Origin: Lysobacteraceae bacterium
GTDB taxonomy: Bacteria; Pseudomonadota; Gammaproteobacteria; Xanthomonadales; Rhodanobacteraceae
Assembly (NCBI GenBank): GCA_018971925.1
Contig: JAGWZT010000058.1
Coordinates: 1-9,152, forward strand
Reading direction: 5' to 3'
DNA length: 9,152 bases
The notes under the pieces are model-generated. The model ran no database searches and had not been told where the DNA came from. It saw nothing but the letters and a program-made list of their open reading frames with translations. The position numbers were made by a program, and so were the translations under genes. Positions 1-5,002 of the stretch are shown here, one piece after another; within the stretch, counting starts at the first letter, position 1; each line of letters opens with the position of its first letter.

Positions 1-809
1 CGATCGAACTTGAAGTTCACGCCACGCAGGTCGATGACCACGTTTTGCGGCGGCGGTGGCGGCGGCGCAGCCGGTGGCGGCGGCGGCGGGGCTGCCGGTG
101 GCGGCGGCGCGGCGTGACCCATGTTGATCACGAGGCCGATCGACGCCATCGGATCCAGCCACTGCTTCGGGCCGTAGGTGTGCGGCAAGCCCGGTCCGGC
201 TAACCCGGCAAGCTGCGCCGAAGTGGTATCGCGGTAGTAACGCGCGGCGAGTTCACCGCGCAAAGCGATGCGATCACTCACGTTATAGAGCACGCCTACA
301 CCAACCGTTGCGCCCGGGCCCCAGCCAGACCCGTTACTACCGGGCATGTTCCCGAAATACCCGCCGGCATTGGCGAGCTCGCTGGAAACCGCTGCATGAC
401 GCCACATGCCAACGCCAGCCATGATGTACGGACGCCATTGCGACGCCGGATCCATGAAGTAGTAGCGGGCCGCGACATCAAGGCCGAGGGTCTCCCACTG
501 TTTGCCGGCGCGGATCGAAGAATCCTTGTAATCCGCATTGTCGCCGGTGGCTTCAATGTCCAAGGTGAAGTGCGGGTTCACCCAGAAACCAACGCCGAGA
601 CCGCCCATGGGATCCGCCTGGACCTGGCGGCTGCTGTCACCGAACACCACGCCGATGCGCGGCACGATGTACCAGTTGCTGTAGTTGGGGTTGCTGAAGC
701 TACCCGTTGTTTCCGCCGCTGCACCCGTGTCCTGTGCGTGCGCGACCGACATCACGCCTACAGTACCCAAGGCCAGCGCGATGACCGCGAACAAGCCGTT
801 ACGTTTCAT
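1..809 (-). CDS. OmpA-family outer membrane protein, C-terminus cut by window edge
   Basis: Reading leftward from ATG at 809, the frame stays open to the window edge, giving 269 residues. It opens with a Sec signal peptide: MKRN, a hydrophobic stretch, then cleavage after SVAHA at residue 25. Residues about 45-232 are rich in alternating aromatic, glycine and polar residues (WYIVPRIGVVFGD, RPYIMAGVGMWR, IALRGELAARYYRD), as in an eight-stranded outer-membrane barrel. A Pro/Ala hinge follows at 233-254. The last residues, NVVIDLRGVNFKFD (256-269), match the first strand of the OmpA C-terminal peptidoglycan-binding domain, whose remainder lies outside the window. The family anchors the outer membrane to the cell wall. 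A GAGGAG Shine-Dalgarno sits eight bases before the ATG and fixes the start. The gene lies downstream of prpD on the same strand across 191 bp, so it probably has its own promoter. The family is secure, but which OmpA paralogue it is cannot be told. Confidence 0.9.
   Translation of the reverse strand, partial: MKRNGLFAVIALALGTVGVMSVAHAQDTGAAAETTGSFSNPNYSNWYIVPRIGVVFGDSSRQVQADPMGGLGVGFWVNPHFTLDIEATGDNADYKDSSIRAGKQWETLGLDVAARYYFMDPASQWRPYIMAGVGMWRHAAVSSELANAGGYFGNMPGSNGSGWGPGATVGVGVLYNVSDRIALRGELAARYYRDTTSAQLAGLAGPGLPHTYGPKQWLDPMASIGLVINMGHAAPPPPAAPPPPPPAAPPPPPPQNVVIDLRGVNFKFD
48..113 (-). repeat. Tandem Pro/Ala coding repeat in the OmpA hinge
   Basis: Codons 233-254 read AA-P4-AA-P6-AA-P6. 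On the plus strand the 16-mer GCCGGTGGCGGCGGCG occurs at 70-85 and again at 94-109, exactly 24 bp (eight codons) apart. The repeat unit is therefore six prolines plus two alanines. Such hinges join the barrel to the periplasmic domain in OmpA proteins. The near-identical DNA suggests growth or loss of units by slippage without a frameshift. Confidence 0.75.
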
Positions 810-838
810 CGGAGAGTCTCCTCGTTGTTGATTCTTCA

Positions 839-863
839 GGTTTCAACCATTCTGGATGAAACC
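839..863 (-). promoter_or_regulatory. 5' UTR hairpin upstream of the ompA-like gene
   Basis: The arms GGTTTCA (839-845) and TGAAACC (857-863) are perfect inverted repeats. Inside them CCA (847-849) and TGG (853-855) pair further around a TTC loop, giving a ten-pair stem broken by one A-A mismatch. The hairpin ends 29 bases upstream of the ATG and, on the minus strand, should lie in the leader mRNA. Leader hairpins stabilise E. coli ompA mRNA, so a similar role is possible. A protein-binding operator would look the same. Confidence 0.5.
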
Positions 864-943
864 GTGTTTCCGTTCTGCAAACCGCAAAACCACTGCGCGG
901 ATTGAAGGCCATCCTTCCCAGCCCATTCCGCTACGGCTGCGCC

Positions 944-952
944 AGTTTAGCA
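944..952 (-). promoter_or_regulatory. Possible extended -10 element for the ompA-like gene
   Basis: The minus strand reads TGC-TAAACT here: an extended -10 TG motif one base before a hexamer that matches TATAAT at four of six positions. An A/T-rich stretch (950-967) lies directly upstream, but no good -35 hexamer is seen at 16-18 bp. Transcription from here would give a leader of about 130 nt that contains the 839-863 hairpin. I see nothing else in the 810-1000 gap, including no convincing prpD terminator. Confidence 0.28.
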
Positions 953-1000
953 AAAAACAAACAATTTCGCCTCTGGCTTGCCAATCCGTTCATCTGCAAC

Positions 1001-2464
1001 TCAGGAGCCCGCCCGCATGGCAAATAAATCCATGAATGCCGGGACCGGCGTATCCAACATTCGCCCAGTCTGTTCGCAAATCTCAACGATTTCATGGGCC
1101 TGCACCTGCGGCAGGTATCCCGCCAAGGCCTTGCGGAATTTGTCCAGGAGAACAGGAATGCCCTCGGCGCGGCGGCGGCGATGGCCGATCGGAAAATCGA
1201 TCGAGACCTTTTCCGTCCTCAAACTGTCCTTGAAAAACACCTGCACGGAGTTTCCGATATAGCGCTTGCCGGGATCGAAATAGTCTTTCGTAAACTGCGG
1301 ATTTTCCCTCACCGACATTTTTGCGCGCAACGCATCGATGCGCGGGTCGGCGGCGATGGCATCGGTGTAATCGTCCGCGGTCAGCCGCCCGAAGATCAGC
1401 GGCACCGCCACCATGTACTGGATGCAGTGGTCGCGATCGGCGTAGTTGGCGAGCGGACCGGTCTTGTCGATGATGCGCGCGCCGGCCTCCTGGGTTTCGA
1501 TTTCGATGCGCTCGATGCCCTCGATGCGATCCTTCACTTCCGGATGCAGCTTCATCGCGCACTCGACCGCCGTTTGCGCGTGGAACTCGGCCGGGAAGCT
1601 GATCTTGAAGAGGACATTTTCCATCACGTAGCTGCCGAACGGGCGCTCGAATTCGAAGGCCTTGCCTCCGAACGCAACATCGTAGAAGCCCCAGGTCTTC
1701 GCGCTCAGCGCCGACGGATAGCCCGGTTCGTCGGTGGTGATCGCATTGAGCGCATGGATCACCGCGCGCCGGCAGGCGTCGCCCGCGGCCCAGCTCTTGC
1801 GCGGTCCGGTATTGGGCGCGTGCCGGTAGGTGCGGAGCGAACCGTTGTCGATCCAGCTGTTCGACACCGCGGTGACCACCTGCTCGCGGTTGCCGCCCAG
1901 CATCGCGGTCGCGACGGCCGTCGAGGCCAGCCGCACCAGGATCACGTGGTCCATGCCGGCGCGATTGAAGCTGTTCTTCAGCGCGTAGCAGCCCTGGATT
2001 TCATGCGCCTTGATCGCCCAATGCAAGACGTCACGCAGCACAAGCGGCTTGCCGCCGTTGCGCACGTTCGACCGTGAAAGCCAATCGGCCACGGCCAGCA
2101 CGGTGCCGAGATTGTCGGACGGGTGGCCCCATTCGGCCGCGAGCCAGGTGTCATTGAAATCCAGCCAGCGGATCTGAGTACCGATGCAGAACGCGGCTTG
2201 CGCGGGATCGAGTTCCAGTGCCGTACCCGGCACCCGCGCGCCGCCTTTCAGCGTCGCACCCGGCACGACCGGCGCAAGGTGCTTCACGCACTGCGGGAAC
2301 TTCATCGCCAGCATCGCGCAACCCAACGCATCCATCAGCATGTAGCGCGCAGTGTCCCAGGCCTCCTGCGATTCGATGCGGTAATCGAGCACGTAGTCGG
2401 CCACGTCGACCAACGGCTGGTCGGGTGCGGGGCGGGCGGCGGAACGGGTATCGGCGTGGCTCAC
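1001..2464 (-). CDS. prpD: 2-methylcitrate dehydratase PrpD
   Basis: This enzyme dehydrates (2S,3S)-2-methylcitrate to 2-methyl-cis-aconitate in the cytoplasmic methylcitrate cycle, which oxidises propionyl-CoA. The 487-residue product belongs to the MmgE/PrpD family and closely resembles E. coli PrpD (483 aa) along its whole length. Landmarks are WLDFNDTWLAAEWGHPSD (100-117), the IKAHEIQG and NSFNR segments, SLRTYRHAPNTG.RKSWAAGDA, GSYVMENVLFKISFPAEFH, DRDHCIQYMVA and PIGHRRRR. I chose the GTG at 2464 because AGGAAA lies eight bases upstream and the resulting N-terminus matches the family length. The open frame continues 76 codons further upstream, but that part is low-complexity and overlaps the riboswitch region antisense. 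No prpB, prpC, acnD or prpF is adjacent, which is unusual. A promoter candidate and a long palindrome lie just upstream. Any regulator is outside the window. Confidence 0.93.
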   Translation of the reverse strand: MSHADTRSAARPAPDQPLVDVADYVLDYRIESQEAWDTARYMLMDALGCAMLAMKFPQCVKHLAPVVPGATLKGGARVPGTALELDPAQAAFCIGTQIRWLDFNDTWLAAEWGHPSDNLGTVLAVADWLSRSNVRNGGKPLVLRDVLHWAIKAHEIQGCYALKNSFNRAGMDHVILVRLASTAVATAMLGGNREQVVTAVSNSWIDNGSLRTYRHAPNTGPRKSWAAGDACRRAVIHALNAITTDEPGYPSALSAKTWGFYDVAFGGKAFEFERPFGSYVMENVLFKISFPAEFHAQTAVECAMKLHPEVKDRIEGIERIEIETQEAGARIIDKTGPLANYADRDHCIQYMVAVPLIFGRLTADDYTDAIAADPRIDALRAKMSVRENPQFTKDYFDPGKRYIGNSVQVFFKDSLRTEKVSIDFPIGHRRRRAEGIPVLLDKFRKALAGYLPQVQAHEIVEICEQTGRMLDTPVPAFMDLFAMRAGS

Positions 2465-2509
2465 GGGTGTTTCCTGTCTGGCGAAGGCAACCCGGTATTT
2501 TGCCAGAGG

Positions 2510-2515
2510 ATTATG
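2510..2515 (-). promoter_or_regulatory. Possible -10 box for prpD
   Basis: The minus strand reads CATAAT, five of six matches to TATAAT, 46 bases upstream of the GTG. At the proper spacing the -35 region falls in the centre of the palindrome (CACGTG) and does not resemble TTGACA. If the box is real, the promoter would probably be activator-dependent, or be blocked by a factor bound to the palindrome. Confidence 0.35.
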
Positions 2516-2559
2516 GTCCGTTAACGCTACGCCACGTGGCATAGCGCTAACGGGCCATA
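2512..2559. repeat. 48-bp near-perfect palindrome between prpD and terC
   Basis: Two 24-base arms meet with no spacer at 2535/2536. The core GCCACGTGGC (2531-2540) is perfect, and 21 of 24 positions pair overall. All three mismatches are transitions between the arms: T/C at 2517, A/G at 2524 and C/T at 2530. It overlaps the candidate prpD -10 box on the left and ends five bases before the terC -35 box on the right. There is no T-run on either side, so it is not a standard terminator. It may be a shared operator or a small palindromic mobile repeat. The sequence alone does not decide. Confidence 0.7.
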
Positions 2560-2564
2560 GTGCC

Positions 2565-2594
2565 TTGACGGCCGTTGCGATGCGCGGTGACAAT
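2565..2594 (+). promoter_or_regulatory. Sigma70-like promoter for the riboswitch-terC transcript
   Basis: TTGACG (2565-2570, five of six matches to TTGACA) is followed after 18 bp by GACAAT (2589-2594, four of six matches to TATAAT). The predicted start near 2601 falls just before the riboswitch aptamer begins, which is the strongest argument that this promoter is real. Confidence 0.55.
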
Positions 2595-2604
2595 CGGCTT
2601 GCTG

Positions 2605-2726
2605 TCCCCGAAAGGGAGTAGCACCGGACCCGGGTGTCATTCGGGTTCGCGTGGCGGTCGTCAACACGGACCCTCAAGGTTCCGGTCGCCACGGCGGTTT
2701 TCCACCGCGCGCGAGACTTTCGACAT
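2605..2726 (+). promoter_or_regulatory. yybP-ykoY family manganese riboswitch
   Basis: The leader carries the hallmarks of the yybP-ykoY aptamer. Closing stem P1 is CGAAAG (2609-2614) with CTTTCG (2717-2722). The conserved GGGAGTAG (2614-2621) follows P1, GTCGTCAACA occurs at 2657-2666, and GCGAGACTTT (2711-2720) leads back into P1. Internal stems are GGACCCG/CGGGTTC (2626-2632/2642-2648), GTGGCG/CGCCAC (2651-2656/2687-2692) and GCGG/CCGC (2694-2697/2705-2708). The class binds Mn2+ and commonly controls Mn exporters and TerC-type membrane proteins, matching the gene 61 bases downstream. No intrinsic terminator follows, so control is probably at translation or through Rho. The P2 3' arm GGGTTC (2643-2648) is complementary to GAACCC (2782-2787), between the Shine-Dalgarno and the ATG, a possible alternative pairing. 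Confidence 0.88.
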
Positions 2727-2787
2727 CCCGTGCCCCGCCCCTGCGGCTGCGCTTGCGGGAGTTCGATCGTTGCCGCCAGGAGAACCC

Positions 2788-3495
2788 ATGCCTCTCATCG
2801 AAGCCGTGTTTCAGAACCCCCTCGACGCCGCGTTCTGGAGCGGCCTCGGTTCGATCATCCTGATCGATCTCGTGCTTGCAGGCGACAACGCGATCGTGAT
2901 CGCGCTCGCGGCGCGCAGCCTTCCGCAGCACCACCATTTCCGCGTGATTTTCTGGGGCGTGGTCGGCGCGATCGCGGTACGCGTGGCGATGACCGCCGCG
3001 GTGCTCTGGCTGTTGCAAATTCCCGGGCTGATGCTGGCGGGCGGGATCATCCTGATACCCATCGCGTGGCGTCTGCTCAAGCACGAGGAACACAGCGAGC
3101 CGACGCTCAAGCGCAGGGTGACCGATTTCTGGACCGCCATGGGGACCATCGTCGTGGCCGATGCCTTGATGGGCCTCGACAACGTGCTGGGCATTGCCGG
3201 CGCCTCGAATGGGCACCTCGGTCTCGTCGTACTGGGTCTGCTGGTCAGCGTGCCGCTGGTGGTATGGGGTTCGACCTTGCTGCTCAAGCTGATCGAGCGC
3301 TGGCCGGTGATCGTCTACATCGGCGCCGCCGCGATCGCATGGACCGCCGCGCGCATGATTACGCGTGACGGTCTGGTGGAAGGCTGGTTCGACGCGCATG
3401 ATCCCTGGCGCTACGCCGTGGACGCCGTACTGGTGATCGGCGTAACGGGCCTGGGCTGGTGGTTGCGGCGACGCAACCGTTTGCGGCAGGAGTGA
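2788..3495 (+). CDS. TerC/YjbE-family integral membrane protein, putative manganese exporter
   Basis: The 235-residue product is an inner-membrane protein of the TerC family, YjbE-like branch. About seven membrane segments are visible: roughly residues 16-42, 52-76, 80-97, 117-138, 144-166, 173-190 and 209-226. Two acidic repeats lie within helices, IDLVLAGDNAIVIALAAR (26-43, with D27 and D33) and VADALMGLDNVLGIAG (123-138, with D125 and D131). They are the family signature and likely metal ligands. The start ATG at 2788 has AGGAG seven bases upstream. The frame is open back to 2575, but that stretch is the riboswitch. The Mn2+ riboswitch in the leader supports a role in Mn2+ efflux or in loading exported metalloproteins, as proposed for TerC proteins. 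The substrate is inferred, not shown. The gene is convergent with the DUF924 gene, with only 14 bp between the two stop codons. Confidence 0.9.
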   Translation: MPLIEAVFQNPLDAAFWSGLGSIILIDLVLAGDNAIVIALAARSLPQHHHFRVIFWGVVGAIAVRVAMTAAVLWLLQIPGLMLAGGIILIPIAWRLLKHEEHSEPTLKRRVTDFWTAMGTIVVADALMGLDNVLGIAGASNGHLGLVVLGLLVSVPLVVWGSTLLLKLIERWPVIVYIGAAAIAWTAARMITRDGLVEGWFDAHDPWRYAVDAVLVIGVTGLGWWLRRRNRLRQE

Positions 3496-3509
3496 CCCGG
3501 ATCGCAAGA

Positions 3510-4052
3510 TCAGAACGACGAGCCCGGCTGCTCCAGGAAAGCACGCTCTTGGGGTGTCGAGGCACGACCGAGCACGCGATTGCGATGCGGGTAGCGGCCG
3601 AAGCGATCGATGATCGCCTTGTGTTTCAGTTCGAACTGGTAATTGTCCTCCAGTCCGGGATGCCGAAACAGACGCTCGGCTTCGACATGGATTGCGCGCG
3701 ATTCCGAGTGCATGAAGGGCATGTACAGGAACGTAAGGCGAGCCGACGGGGTGGCACAATCGACGCCTGCGCGGATGGCCTCCTGCGCCAGCACCAGCGC
3801 CATGCCGTCGGTGGCGAACGCCCGCGCGTCATCGCGGAACAGATTGCGCGAAAACTGGTCCAGCACGATGATCTCGGCCAGCCTGCCTTCGGGCGTGTCG
3901 CGCCACGCCGCGAGTTCGCCATGCGCCGCCGCCAGATGCGTTTCACCGAAACGCGCGCGGATTTCGGCATCGAACGCCGCATCGTTCTTGAAGTGCTGTT
4001 CCGGCGCGGTCTCGTCGAACCAGAAATGCAGTACGTCCTGCGGATTCACCAT
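3510..4052 (-). CDS. DUF924 family protein
   Basis: The 180-residue soluble protein matches the DUF924 family along its whole length. The N-terminal VLHFWFDE (7-14) is followed by the conserved LDQFSRNLFR (64-73), FLYMPFMHSE (108-117) and RFGRYPHRN (150-158), then the usual TPQERAFLE tail near the C-terminus. Proteins of this family are predicted to be all-helical with a TPR-like fold. No reaction is established that I can name, so the function stays unknown. The ATG at 4052 has CAGGAG four bases upstream. The stop of the membrane-protein gene upstream lies 32 bp before this start, so the two are probably co-transcribed. No signal peptide or membrane helix is seen, so the protein is cytoplasmic. 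Confidence 0.88.
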   Translation of the reverse strand: MVNPQDVLHFWFDETAPEQHFKNDAAFDAEIRARFGETHLAAAHGELAAWRDTPEGRLAEIIVLDQFSRNLFRDDARAFATDGMALVLAQEAIRAGVDCATPSARLTFLYMPFMHSESRAIHVEAERLFRHPGLEDNYQFELKHKAIIDRFGRYPHRNRVLGRASTPQERAFLEQPGSSF

Positions 4053-4084
4053 TCAACTCCTGCAGGCTTGCGCGCCGAGGCCCC

Positions 4085-4936
4085 TCACATCCAGCGCCCT
4101 GCCCGCTTCTCACGGAACGCGTCGGCCACCAGCTGGCTGTCGAAACCCGATGGCGCCTCGCCGTTCGCCGCGTACAGATAAATCGCGACCTGGTAGATCG
4201 TCTGCAACGTCGACTGGATCAATCCCAGCGCAACGAGATAAACCACCAGGATCGCACCGATCACCAGCAGCGCCATCTTGCCGGCCTGGATCGCAATGAA
4301 GAACAGGATTATCGCCGGCACGATGCCGAAAAGGGCGAAGATCAACCCGAAGCCCACGTTGCCGATGATCTGTTCGCCCCACGTGCGCCTCAGCATTTCC
4401 ACCGATCGCTTGTAGGACTCGATCGGGCCGCTGTCCTCGGCCACCAGCACCGGCACCACGAGGAACGACGTGACCGACCACGCCATGCCGAGCAGGCCGA
4501 CCACGATGCGGCCAATGAAACCCACCCGTTCTTCCAGCAAACGCAACAATATGCCCACGGTGCTGGTCAGAAGCGCCCAGCCCAGGATCTGCGGAAGCCG
4601 CTGGCGGGCGACGGCCAGGCCATAACCAAGCGTGGGTTGCCCGCCGTCGATCTGCTTCAACACACAGGCGATCAGCGCCGAGTTGAAGAAGATGATCACG
4701 AAATAATCGAGGAAATAGAACACGAACATCGCCGCGTACATCGGCAGCGTCATGTGCACCGGCCCGCCCGGCTTCGGATGGCCGGCGAACGCAACGAACA
4801 TCGGCACCGCGAACAAGGCGATGATGATTGCAAGCGCCACGCCTGAAATCAGCGGAAACACGATCAGGCGCTTGTCCTGCATCAGCATCCGCCAGGACGC
4901 GCCCATCAATCGCCATGTACGTGCGAATTTGCCCAT
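4085..4936 (-). CDS. Multi-pass inner membrane protein, DUF6159-like
   Basis: The 283-residue product begins MGKFARTWRLMGASWRMLMQ, an amphipathic, basic N-terminus typical of this family of uncharacterised membrane proteins. Hydrophobic segments lie at about 24-50, 66-93, 116-133, 139-166, 190-217 and 221-246, suggesting six helices. A conserved-looking loop reads PVLVAEDSGPIESYKRSVEMLRRTWG (162-187, shown here to mark its place). A charged tail (FREKRAGRWM) ends the protein. I recognise the pattern as DUF6159, but not with certainty. A related membrane domain of glycerophosphodiester phosphodiesterases is an alternative, and no catalytic motif is visible. The start at 4936 has AGGGGA about eight bases upstream. 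The gene sits between the S9 peptidase (66 bp upstream) and the DUF924 gene (32 bp downstream), all on the same strand. Function unknown. Confidence 0.75.
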   Translation of the reverse strand: MGKFARTWRLMGASWRMLMQDKRLIVFPLISGVALAIIIALFAVPMFVAFAGHPKPGGPVHMTLPMYAAMFVFYFLDYFVIIFFNSALIACVLKQIDGGQPTLGYGLAVARQRLPQILGWALLTSTVGILLRLLEERVGFIGRIVVGLLGMAWSVTSFLVVPVLVAEDSGPIESYKRSVEMLRRTWGEQIIGNVGFGLIFALFGIVPAIILFFIAIQAGKMALLVIGAILVVYLVALGLIQSTLQTIYQVAIYLYAANGEAPSGFDSQLVADAFREKRAGRWM

Positions 4937-5002
4937 GTGTGTCGTCCCCTGCGTGCATGATCCGGAAGGAATGATGCCCGAAACACCGCGGGCGGCGTGC
5001 CG

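Noticed and set aside
1094..2077. 327-codon open frame on the plus strand inside prpD
   Set aside because: It is a shadow frame typical of GC-rich DNA: it is antisense to clearly conserved PrpD sequence, and its product is rich in Arg, His and Ala with no recognisable domain.
2465..2692. In-frame upstream extension of prpD on the minus strand
   Set aside because: It is antisense to the riboswitch and the promoter and makes the protein about 76 residues longer than the family. The GTG at 2464 has a good ribosome-binding site.
2575..2787. In-frame upstream extension of the TerC open frame on the plus strand
   Set aside because: It runs through the riboswitch aptamer, encodes low-complexity sequence unlike any TerC N-terminus, and lacks a Shine-Dalgarno. 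The ATG at 2788 has a strong one.
4976..4993. GCCCG/CGGGC hairpin as a terminator after the S9 peptidase gene
   Set aside because: It has five pairs and an eight-base loop, with no T-run on the minus strand, so it is too weak to call a terminator in GC-rich DNA.
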